A DNA stretch of 64,000 bases, from NCBI RefSeq assembly GCF_004959765.1, contig NZ_SJZD01000001.1, positions 310,001 through 374,000 on the forward strand, read 5' to 3'. Position 1 is the first letter of the stretch. Each line of letters begins with the position of its first letter. This stretch comes from Flavobacterium sp. H122. Lineage in GTDB: Bacteria > Bacteroidota > Bacteroidia > Flavobacteriales > Flavobacteriaceae. The translations under genes were made by a program, and so were the position numbers. The notes under the pieces are model-generated. The model ran no database searches. It was not told the origin of the DNA and worked only from the letters and a program-made list of their open reading frames with translations. Shown in pieces: positions 15,990 through 23,518 of the stretch.

Positions 15990-16799
15990 TCAGCATTGAA
16001 CAGTCACTCTCAAAAAGTTAGCCGTTATGGCTGTATTATCTGCTTTTGCGCTATTCTGAGCGGCAAATAAATCTTCCAATTCACGTTGCAGATCAGCCGC
16101 TTTACTATTTAGTCCGGCCGCTTCAAAAGCGTTCATAGTTGGACCGTAATAATTTTTAAATACGGCAACAAAATCCGAAGGCGGATAAGACGCTCTAAAA
16201 GTAAATTCATCTTTAGTGAAGGATATATTTTCCTTTGCGATTCCTGCATTGCCAAAACGTTCAATAACATTATCCTCAATCCCCCACAGCATAGGACTTA
16301 CAAAACCTTCCGGAGGCGGAGGCGTATAAGCGGAACAAATTTTCAGGATTTGGGCAACAAGGGTAGGATCTCCGGGAATCCAATTACCCATTACTATTTT
16401 TCCGCCCGGTTTGGTAACTCTAACCATTTCCTTGGCTACATCAAAAGGCTTTGGCGCAAACATAGCCCCAAAAATACTGATTACCATATCAAAAGTCTGG
16501 TCTTTCAAATCATTTAAATCGGTCGCGTCACCTTCCTGAAAACTGCAATTGCTTAAGTTCTCCTGTTTAACACGGTTATTTCCTGCTTCAACTAAGTTTC
16601 GTGCAATATCGACCCCTAGAACTCTGGCGCCGGTTTTTGCGGCAGGAATTGCTGTTGTTCCATCACCACAACCTAAATCAAGAAGGTTGGTTTCTTTTGT
16701 AATTCCAATTTTATCAATTAATGCCTCACCACTTTCGCGCATAGTCTGTGCGATTTTTGTGAAATCACCTTTTTCCCATAATGCCTTATTCGGATTCAT
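15990..16799 (-). CDS. Class I SAM-dependent methyltransferase
   Basis: About 269 aa from MNPNKALWEKGDF. Rossmann methyltransferase motifs are clear: motif I NLLDLGCGDGTTAIPAAKTG, acidic motif II VLGVDIARNLVE, and FDMVISIFGAMFAPKPFDVAKEMVRVTKPGGKIVMGNW (motifs IV-VI). The substrate is not evident; this type is common and often annotated only generically. An upstream ATG at 16853 would add a hydrophobic, AT-rich stretch that lies in the spacer. It is downstream of the cbb3 locus on the same strand and may be transcribed from its own promoter. Confidence 0.85.
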   Translation of the reverse strand: MNPNKALWEKGDFTKIAQTMRESGEALIDKIGITKETNLLDLGCGDGTTAIPAAKTGARVLGVDIARNLVEAGNNRVKQENLSNCSFQEGDATDLNDLKDQTFDMVISIFGAMFAPKPFDVAKEMVRVTKPGGKIVMGNWIPGDPTLVAQILKICSAYTPPPPEGFVSPMLWGIEDNVIERFGNAGIAKENISFTKDEFTFRASYPPSDFVAVFKNYYGPTMNAFEAAGLNSKAADLQRELEDLFAAQNSAKADNTAITANFLRVTVQC

Positions 16800-16881
16800 A
16801 CTTTTAAAATTTAAGACATTAAAAATAAGCATTTTACGTCTTATTTTTATCAAAATACATCAAAAAGTATAAGGCAGTTAA

Positions 16882-17583
16882 TTATTTGCAGTGCGGTGTA
16901 TTCTGCACAAACAGACTCACATTACTTGGTGATACAAATGGTATGTCAAGCCCAAGTCCGCGTAAAATAAATAAAGTACCAATAGCAATGGCAATCAAAG
17001 GAATGATTTTTTGAATTTTATTCCGTACAGACAATGTCACCAAATCAGAAATATACACTACCGCACTCATTAATGGAATAGTTCCTAATCCGTATAATGC
17101 CATATAAGCCATACTCAAAGGAACTTCCTGCATGGCTATGGCTCCAAAAAGGGCGACATAAACCAATCCGCACGGCAAAAAACCGTTCAGCAAGCCTATG
17201 GTGAAGATAGAACTATAGGTTTTCTTTTTAAACTGCTGTCCTAATGCTGTTTTTACTCTACTTATAAGTTTTAAAACAGGTTTTGAAAAATTATATCGGG
17301 CAAAGACTTTTTCCGGTACAAGTACGAATACAATCATTACTATGCCAATGACAACAGACAATTGTTGCTGTATTCCCGCCAGAAAAAGCCCTCTGCCCAA
17401 TAAACCAAAAATCAACCCTAAAATTGTATAAGCGGTTATCCTACCTAAGTGATAGGTAATAATTTGTGTTACTTTTTTAGCTTCATTACTTCTGTCAACA
17501 GGCAGCATCATGGCTATAGGACCACACATGCCCACGCAATGTAAACTGCTGACTAAACCTAATATGAAAGCTGAGTATAACAT
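16882..17583 (-). CDS. SafE/UreH-type membrane protein of the cbb3 locus
   Basis: About 233 aa with six or so membrane segments, starting MLYSAFILGLVSSLHCVGMC. The LHCVGMCGP motif near the N-terminus and a second NGFLPCGLVY motif mark the sulfite-exporter/UreH-like family that accompanies cbb3 oxidase genes in Bacteroidetes and Proteobacteria. A role in metal or cytochrome maturation is usual by context, not proven. The frame extends upstream to 17661, but that part is AGATAATAGAC-type repeat DNA, so Met at 17583 is preferred. It is last in the cco gene run. Confidence 0.8.
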   Translation of the reverse strand: MLYSAFILGLVSSLHCVGMCGPIAMMLPVDRSNEAKKVTQIITYHLGRITAYTILGLIFGLLGRGLFLAGIQQQLSVVIGIVMIVFVLVPEKVFARYNFSKPVLKLISRVKTALGQQFKKKTYSSIFTIGLLNGFLPCGLVYVALFGAIAMQEVPLSMAYMALYGLGTIPLMSAVVYISDLVTLSVRNKIQKIIPLIAIAIGTLFILRGLGLDIPFVSPSNVSLFVQNTPHCK

Positions 17584-17609
17584 CTTTATTTTTTGAGAGA
17601 AAAGAATAT

Positions 17610-17672
17610 AGATGGATAGATAAAAGATAATCAAAATGTCTATTATCTCTTGGTCTCTCATCTATTTTCTAT
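17610..17672. repeat. GATAGATAAAAGATAATC / TATTATCTCTTGGTCTC repeat
   Basis: Inverted and direct copies of the GATAATAGAC family in the gap between ccoH and the SafE-like gene. Confidence 0.6.
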
Positions 17673-17674
17673 TT

Positions 17675-18121
17675 TTACAAATTCACCTTTTCCTTATTCA
17701 AATATCCCTTATCTTTATAATTCCATTCTATAGAAATGTCCCAGCGACCGCCCACCAACTTTGTTTTAGGTATGAGCAAATTGGAAGAAGATAACGATAT
17801 GGGCATATCGAAATCTAATTTCTGGTTGGACGGTCTGTATAGGGACACTTTGCCTTTAATATTTTTATAGTCAAACGAAGCTGGAAATTGTATTACTAAT
17901 CCGTCATCAGTTGATTTTACAGTTATTTTTTCTTTTAAATCATATGCATTTTGCTGTTTATCAAGTTGCTCCTGATAACCTATCTCTTTTTTATAATAAT
18001 CTTCTGTAACCATTTCATGGTCATAGTTGGCATCACCTTGTACTTTAAATACAAAATATAATATGAATGTGATGAACAATCCAAAAGCTACCACGATTCC
18101 TGTTCCCCAATTTGCTCTCAT
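17675..18121 (-). CDS. ccoH: FixH/CcoH cbb3 oxidase assembly protein
   Basis: A 148-aa protein with one N-terminal membrane anchor (GTGIVVAFGLFITFILYFVF) and a periplasmic beta domain ending WDISIEWNYKDKGY, the standard FixH pattern. CcoH is needed for assembly or stability of the cbb3 oxidase in proteobacteria. A conserved DHEMVTEDYYKKEIGYQEQLDK stretch follows the anchor, as in Bacteroidetes members. It lies between ccoG and the SafE-like gene, all minus, separated from ccoG by a 216-bp repeat-filled gap. Confidence 0.9.
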   Translation of the reverse strand: MRANWGTGIVVAFGLFITFILYFVFKVQGDANYDHEMVTEDYYKKEIGYQEQLDKQQNAYDLKEKITVKSTDDGLVIQFPASFDYKNIKGKVSLYRPSNQKLDFDMPISLSSSNLLIPKTKLVGGRWDISIEWNYKDKGYLNKEKVNL

Positions 18122-18134
18122 AATTTTATATTTT

Positions 18135-18337
18135 TTATTAGATAATAGATTTTATTTCTTTAGAAAATAGATAATAGACAGATAGATAATAGATTCTTGT
18201 TTTTTTAGAAAACAGATAATAGATTTTTATTCTTCCTACTCTTAACTATTTACCTTGTATCTATTTGTCTTTCATCTATTTGTCTTTCATCTTTTCGTCT
18301 TTCATCTTTTCGTCTTTTATCTCTTTGTCTATCTTAA
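18135..18337. repeat. Dense simple-repeat block between ccoG and ccoH
   Basis: Copies of GATAATAGA(CA)GATAGATAATAG on the left face an array of CTATTTGTCTTTCAT / CTTTTCGTCTTTCAT units on the right. At least five near-tandem 14-15-bp units run from 18258 to 18320. Nothing codes here, although it interrupts an otherwise tight gene cluster. Confidence 0.8.
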
Positions 18338-19759
18338 TCAATTAAAACTTCGAGGTCCCAAAAAGTTGGTCGTAGTAGTTTCAATCAATTTACTGTCATT
18401 ATACACTTCAATCTTAATTTTAGTTTTATCACCGCTTAAAAAAGCAGGATGAATTTCAACAAACAACGTTCCTTGCGCCAGACTGTCTTTTTTAACTTGA
18501 ATGCTTTGTTTTCCTACTATTTTTAAATTACCCTCAGGGCTTACCAATTTGAAAGTCACATTGCTAAAATCATCCATGGTTTTATTGACCACTTTATAGG
18601 TAAACACATTACTTATATTCTCGCCTTTATGCTGGAACAGCTGTCCGGGCAATCGTAATACGGTGGCTTCAACATCATTTCGTAAAAACAGCATCCCCAC
18701 AAAAACACCAGTTAATATTAACAATATAGCTGCGTAGCCTTTCATTCTGGTTGTGAAAACAAATTTTTCCTTTTTCATAATTTCGTCCTCACTCGCATAA
18801 CGTATCAAGTTGACAGGCAAATTCACACTCCGCATAATACTATTACACTCGTCTATACAAGCTGTACAGTTTACACATTCCAACTGGATACCGTTACGGA
18901 TATCGATCCCTGTAGGGCATACATTCACACACTGATGACAATCTATACAATCTCCTTTACCGGCTAGAGTTCTGTCTTCTCCTTTTTTGAACTTAGCCCT
19001 TCCCTTTTCACCTTCTCCCCTCACATGGTCATACGCCACATTAATTGATTTATTGTCCAGCAGCACTCCCTGCATACGTCCGTAAGGACAGGCGATAATA
19101 CAAACCTGTTCGCGGAACCAAGCAAACACAAAATAAAATACTGCTGTAAAAATCAATAAAGCTATTAATGTACTGGTATTATGAAAAGGCCCTTGTCTAA
19201 CCATATCCAAAACATGGTCACTACCCGCTAAATACGCTAAAAAAACATTAGCAATAAGAAAAGAAACAATAAAAAAGATGAACCATTTACTTCCTTTTTT
19301 TCTTATTTTATCAGCATTCCATTCCTGTTTGGCAAGTTTAATCTGAGCGCCGCGGTCGCCTTCAATCCAATATTCTATCCGACGGAAAACCATTTCCATG
19401 AAAATAGTCTGCGGACAAATCCATCCGCAAAAAATGCGTCCGAAAGCCACGGTAAACAAAGCCAACCCTACCACCCCAATAATCATTGATATTACTACCA
19501 GATGAAAATCCTGTGGCCAAAAAGGAAACCCGAAAATTGAAAATTTACGTTCGATTATATTAAACAGCAATAACTGATTCCCGTTGACTTTGATAAACGG
19601 TGCCGAGAATAAAAATGCAAGCAGAAAATAACTGACAATTTTTCTTTTATCGTATAATTTTCCACTGGGCTTCTTAGGAAAAACCCAAGCCCGTTTTCCT
19701 TCTTTGTCTATGGTTGCAATAGAATCTCTGAAACTATCGTCGGGTGAATTAGTTGCCAT
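18338..19759 (-). CDS. ccoG: cbb3 oxidase accessory protein CcoG (FixG-type ferredoxin)
   Basis: A 473-aa membrane protein with two [4Fe-4S] motifs, CIDCHQCVNVCP and CVNCTACIDEC, preceded by four membrane helices and a FCGWICPQTIF segment. The C-terminal third is an Ig-like periplasmic domain (VFTYKVVNKTMDDFSNVTFK). FixG/CcoG is linked to copper handling for cbb3 assembly. Complete and normal length. It is separated from ccoP by a palindromic element (19775-19860), which may attenuate transcription within the locus. Confidence 0.93.
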   Translation of the reverse strand: MATNSPDDSFRDSIATIDKEGKRAWVFPKKPSGKLYDKRKIVSYFLLAFLFSAPFIKVNGNQLLLFNIIERKFSIFGFPFWPQDFHLVVISMIIGVVGLALFTVAFGRIFCGWICPQTIFMEMVFRRIEYWIEGDRGAQIKLAKQEWNADKIRKKGSKWFIFFIVSFLIANVFLAYLAGSDHVLDMVRQGPFHNTSTLIALLIFTAVFYFVFAWFREQVCIIACPYGRMQGVLLDNKSINVAYDHVRGEGEKGRAKFKKGEDRTLAGKGDCIDCHQCVNVCPTGIDIRNGIQLECVNCTACIDECNSIMRSVNLPVNLIRYASEDEIMKKEKFVFTTRMKGYAAILLILTGVFVGMLFLRNDVEATVLRLPGQLFQHKGENISNVFTYKVVNKTMDDFSNVTFKLVSPEGNLKIVGKQSIQVKKDSLAQGTLFVEIHPAFLSGDKTKIKIEVYNDSKLIETTTTNFLGPRSFN

Positions 19760-19774
19760 ATTTTTTTACTTTTT

Positions 19775-19860
19775 TTGTCATTTTAAACGGAACAAATTAA
19801 AATGAGAAATCTCACAATATATCTCAAGATCATGAGATTTCTCTTTGGTCAAAATGACAA
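19775..19860. repeat. Nested palindromic element (MITE/REP-like) between ccoP and ccoG
   Basis: Outer arms TTGTCATTTT (19775-19784) and AAAATGACAA (19851-19860) enclose inner arms GAGAAATCTCA (19804-19814) and TGAGATTTCTC (19833-19843). The whole 86 bp folds into a long hairpin. It resembles the TTGTCATTT...GAGATTTCTC palindromes dispersed in Flavobacterium genomes. Confidence 0.8.
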
Positions 19861-19878
19861 CTTAATCTGCTTAAAAAA

Positions 19879-20814
19879 TTATTCAGCTTTTGTAGAGTTG
19901 GCAACCGGAGCAGTTTCTTTCGCAGGTGCCGCCGCTCCGTCTTCTTCCCACACATCGCCTTCCGGTGCTTTAGCTCCAGGAGGATTTGTGCCTTGCAAGC
20001 TCAATACATAACTGGCTATTTTTTGAATCTCGGAAGGCTTGATCTGATCTTTCCATGCAATCATACCTTTACCGGCACGTCCACCTTCCATGATAGTGTT
20101 GAATACATTCTTGATACCACCGCCTAATACCCAGTTTTTATCTGTTAGATTGGGTCCTATAGTACCTCCTCCATCGGCTTTGTGACAAGCAATACAGTTG
20201 GTTTGGAAAATAGCTTTACCAGCGTTAATACTTTCGGCATCAGTTAAAAGTGTTACTTTATCTTTATCCATTACATCCGGTGCTGTTTTTTTATATTCCT
20301 CAACCTGGATTTTTGCCGCAGTCATTTCCTTTTCATATTCCATGGTTTGGTCATCATGACCCAAAAAATGGAAACGAACCATATAAACTATTGAAAAAAC
20401 AATACAAGCATAGAACAAATACACCCACCATGGCGGTAATACATTATCCAATTCCTGAATTCCGTCGTAATTGTGGTGCAAAATAAGTTCATGTTCGTCC
20501 TCAACCTTACGGGTTTTGGTTAGTTTTTGCATAATTCCTTTATAAAACTGCGTTTGCATAAAAGGAAGGTTATCCTCAATTTCTTTTTGTTTACGCTGTT
20601 CGTCAGTCAATAATGTGTCCAACACTTTGTCTGTAGCATTTAATACAACTTCGACAGCAATAAGTACTAATAAAAATAGCAGCAGAATAAGATTCAATAT
20701 AGGATATTTGATAAACGCAGGACGGTCACCTGAGTCGATAAAGAATTCCATTGCCATAAAAAATACCGCAAAAAAGACAGGAATTCTAACATATACCGGA
20801 AATAACTTTTTCAT
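19879..20814 (-). CDS. ccoP: cbb3 cytochrome oxidase subunit CcoP, single-haem form
   Basis: A 311-aa protein with two N-terminal membrane segments (residues about 7-22 and 38-58), a further segment around PPWWVYLFYACIVFSIVYMV, and one C-terminal cytochrome c domain with CIACH and the distal Met in GKGMIAW. CcoP carries electrons from donors to CcoO and CcoN. Proteobacterial CcoP has two CxxCH motifs; only one is visible here. The tail is Ala/Pro/Glu-rich (AAAPAKETAPVANSTKAE). It starts 3 bp after ccoQ. Confidence 0.92.
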   Translation of the reverse strand: MKKLFPVYVRIPVFFAVFFMAMEFFIDSGDRPAFIKYPILNLILLLFLLVLIAVEVVLNATDKVLDTLLTDEQRKQKEIEDNLPFMQTQFYKGIMQKLTKTRKVEDEHELILHHNYDGIQELDNVLPPWWVYLFYACIVFSIVYMVRFHFLGHDDQTMEYEKEMTAAKIQVEEYKKTAPDVMDKDKVTLLTDAESINAGKAIFQTNCIACHKADGGGTIGPNLTDKNWVLGGGIKNVFNTIMEGGRAGKGMIAWKDQIKPSEIQKIASYVLSLQGTNPPGAKAPEGDVWEEDGAAAPAKETAPVANSTKAE

Positions 20815-20817
20815 CTT

Positions 20818-21012
20818 TTATAATTTTAAAAATTCATCAGAAGTTTCTTCAGCAAAAGGCAAATTGCTTAACTCTTTGATTTTTTCTTTGTTATAAGTAA
20901 AAACCCAGAAATACAATCCCACAAAAAAGAAGAAGAATATTAATAATGATATGATAGGGTATATCTCAATTCCTGAGATATTTTCCATTGTGTGTTTTAC
21001 AAACTTTAACAT
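20818..21012 (-). CDS. ccoQ: Small cbb3 oxidase subunit CcoQ-like
   Basis: A 64-aa protein with one hydrophobic helix (YPIISLLIFFFFFVGLYFWVF) followed by a charged cytoplasmic tail. Size, topology and position between ccoNO and ccoP identify it as the CcoQ/FixQ equivalent, although the sequence itself is not strongly conserved. CcoQ stabilises CcoP in the complex in proteobacteria. Two start codons are possible: ATG 21012 and, eight residues later, MENISGIEIYP at 20988. Confidence 0.8.
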   Translation of the reverse strand: MLKFVKHTMENISGIEIYPIISLLIFFFFFVGLYFWVFTYNKEKIKELSNLPFAEETSDEFLKL

Positions 21013-21015
21013 GGC

Positions 21016-23211
21016 TTATTCGTTTTTAGCTTGAGAATCTTTAACTTTTATATCAGTACCCAATCTTTGCAGGTAAGCAATCAACGCTACAATTTCGCGG
21101 TCTTTCATAGGAACAAATTTTTCACCTTTTGCTTTAGCGTTTTTCTCACTTTGAGTATAGCTTTTTACAAAATCAGGGTCGTTTTTCAAATTCTCTTCAA
21201 TTTTAGCTGACTGCTGAGCCATTGAAGTCCTTGCGTTTTTAACTTCATCATCAGTATAAGGCACACCCAATGTCTGCATAACTTCCATTTTCTTTTCAAT
21301 GTCAGAATAATCAGCCGCTTTGTTATCAAATAACCATTTGTATCCCGGCATTATAGAACCAGCCGATGTACTTTGCGGATCCCACATGTGATTGAAGTGC
21401 CAGTTATCGTTATACTTTCCACCCACACGCATCAAATCGGGACCTGTGCGTTTTGAACCCCATAAGAATGGATGATCATATACATATTCACCTGATTTAG
21501 AATATTCGCCATAACGCGCTACTTCTGAACGGAAAGGACGAACCATTTGAGAGTGACAACCCACACAACCTTCACGGATGTATAAATCACGGCCTTCCAA
21601 TTCCAGCGGCGTATATGGTTTCACACTTGAAATTGTAGGAATGTTTGATTTTACTACAATTGTAGGTACAATTTGAATTACACCGCCTATCAAAATTGCA
21701 ATGGTTGCCAAAACTGTTAATTGGATAGGCTTTCTTTCTAGCCACGCATGGAATCGTTCATTTTTCATGCGGTATGGAGCAATTCTTGTCAATTCAGGAG
21801 CTTCTGCCAATTCATCTTCTACTTTTTGTCCTGCAGCAACTGTTTTATATGTATTGTAAACCATTACCAGCATACCTGTTAAATACATTGTACCTCCTAT
21901 TGCTCTCATAGCATACATAGGTATCATTTGGGTAACGGTTTCTAAAAAGTTTCCATAAACCAAAGATCCGTCAGGATTGAATTGTTTCCACATAGAAGCT
22001 TGTGCAAAACCTGCAACGTACATTGGTAAAGCATACAAAATGATCCCTAAAGTCCCTATCCAGAAATGGAAATTGGCTAATTTTTGAGAATACAATCCGG
22101 TTTTAGTCAATCGAGGCAGCAACCAATAGATGATACCAAATGTCATAAATCCGTTCCAAGCTAAAGCACCCACGTGAACGTGTGCAACAATCCAGTCAGT
22201 AAAATGGGCAATAGCATTCACATTTTTCAATGATAACATAGGTCCTTCAAAAGTAGCCATACCATAACCTGTAATTGCCACTACAAAGAATTTCAATACG
22301 ACATCAGTACGCACTTTATCCCAAACACCTCTCAAAGTCAATAAACCATTAATCATACCTCCCCAAGATGGTGCAATCAGCATTACTGAAAACACAACAC
22401 CTAAGTTTTGTGCCCAATCCGGCAAAGCAGTATATAATAAATGGTGAGGACCCGCCCAGATGTATAAGAAAATTAATGACCAGAAGTGAATAATTGACAA
22501 TCTATATGAATATACCGGTCTGTTGGCGGCTTTAGGCATAAAATAATACATCAAACCCAGAAACGGAGTTGTCAGGAAGAAAGCTACCGCATTATGACCG
22601 TACCACCATTGCACCAATGCATCCTGAACACCGGCATACACAGAATAAGACTTCATACCGTTTACCGGTAATGCCAGACTGTTAAAAATATGTAATACAG
22701 CAACCGTTACAAAAGTGGCAATGTAAAACCAAATAGCTACATACAAATGGCGTTCTCTCCTACGTAAAATTGTCATAATCATATTCAGACCAAAAACAAC
22801 CCAGATTACCGCAATAGCCAAGTCAATAGGCCATTCCAACTCGGCATATTCTTTTGATGAGGTGTATCCTAACGGAAGTGATATAGCTGCTGCTACAATG
22901 ATTAACTGCCATCCCCAGAAATTCAGGTTACTCATAAAGTCACTGTACATTCTGGTTTTTAATAAACGCTGGATAGAATAATAATAACCAGCAAACATGG
23001 CATTACCTACAAAGGCAAAAATTACCGCATTTGTATGTAATGGGCGTAAACGTCCGTAGCTCAACCACGAAATCCCATCGGTAAGATTTGGAAATAAATA
23101 CATGGTTGCCAGTAATAATCCTACCAACATTCCCACGACTCCAAACACAATGGTAGCGTATATGAACTTGTTTACAATTTTGTTATCGTAATAAAATTGC
23201 TGCATTTCCAT
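21016..23211 (-). CDS. ccoNO: Fused cbb3 oxidase subunits I and II (CcoN-CcoO)
   Basis: A 731-aa fusion. The N-terminal part (about residues 1-480) is CcoN: a multi-pass haem-copper oxidase with haem ligand and CuB histidines in LRPLHTNAVIF, WYGHNAVAFFLT, AGPHHLLYT and FTDWIVAHVHVGALAWNGF. The C-terminal part is CcoO: one membrane anchor (VLATIAILIGGVIQIVPTIV) and a cytochrome c domain with CVGCH near residue 548 (EGCVGCHSQMVRPFRSE) and a Met ligand in GSIMPGY. The complex reduces oxygen to water with high affinity and pumps protons. The N-O fusion is usual in Bacteroidetes. It starts 2 bp after ccoS. Confidence 0.95.
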   Translation of the reverse strand: MEMQQFYYDNKIVNKFIYATIVFGVVGMLVGLLLATMYLFPNLTDGISWLSYGRLRPLHTNAVIFAFVGNAMFAGYYYSIQRLLKTRMYSDFMSNLNFWGWQLIIVAAAISLPLGYTSSKEYAELEWPIDLAIAVIWVVFGLNMIMTILRRRERHLYVAIWFYIATFVTVAVLHIFNSLALPVNGMKSYSVYAGVQDALVQWWYGHNAVAFFLTTPFLGLMYYFMPKAANRPVYSYRLSIIHFWSLIFLYIWAGPHHLLYTALPDWAQNLGVVFSVMLIAPSWGGMINGLLTLRGVWDKVRTDVVLKFFVVAITGYGMATFEGPMLSLKNVNAIAHFTDWIVAHVHVGALAWNGFMTFGIIYWLLPRLTKTGLYSQKLANFHFWIGTLGIILYALPMYVAGFAQASMWKQFNPDGSLVYGNFLETVTQMIPMYAMRAIGGTMYLTGMLVMVYNTYKTVAAGQKVEDELAEAPELTRIAPYRMKNERFHAWLERKPIQLTVLATIAILIGGVIQIVPTIVVKSNIPTISSVKPYTPLELEGRDLYIREGCVGCHSQMVRPFRSEVARYGEYSKSGEYVYDHPFLWGSKRTGPDLMRVGGKYNDNWHFNHMWDPQSTSAGSIMPGYKWLFDNKAADYSDIEKKMEVMQTLGVPYTDDEVKNARTSMAQQSAKIEENLKNDPDFVKSYTQSEKNAKAKGEKFVPMKDREIVALIAYLQRLGTDIKVKDSQAKNE

Positions 23212-23213
23212 AA

Positions 23214-23402
23214 TTAATCTTGATTTTCTGAATTTATATTTGTTTTGGGTTTATCTTTTTTTAACTCGTCTTCGAATAACATCCTGACCGAAGGAGTATA
23301 GTCATCGTCAAACTGACCGTTTCTCACAGCTCTTATGAACACGTAGAGAAAAATTACAGCCAGCACAATGCTGATGCAGATTAATAAATAAATAACACTC
23401 AT
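23214..23402 (-). CDS. ccoS: cbb3 oxidase assembly protein CcoS
   Basis: A 62-aa protein with one N-terminal membrane helix (MSVIYLLICISIVLAVIFLYVF) followed by the CcoS signature AVRNGQFDDDYTPSVRMLFED (G-Q-F-D-D). CcoS is needed to load haem and copper into CcoN. First gene of the cco structural operon, with the FNR box and -7 element directly upstream. Confidence 0.93.
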   Translation of the reverse strand: MSVIYLLICISIVLAVIFLYVFIRAVRNGQFDDDYTPSVRMLFEDELKKDKPKTNINSENQD

Positions 23403-23420
23403 ACCTTAAATTTTATGAAT

Positions 23421-23464
23421 CAAAATTACCGTTCCCATTTTGGATAAAACATGATATTTGTCAT
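23421..23464 (-). promoter_or_regulatory. FNR-like box and -7 element of the ccoS-ccoNO operon
   Basis: ATGATATTTGTCAT (23451-23464) is a near-palindromic FNR-like site. TAATTTTG on minus (23428-23421) matches TAnnTTTG. The centre-to-element distance is 36.5 bp, the same as at hemN and ccoI. The predicted leader is about 12 nt. Confidence 0.75.
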
Positions 23465-23518
23465 AACATATTTATTTGTCTTAAGTTTCAGGAAAATATT
23501 TTTGATAACTAATTGAAA

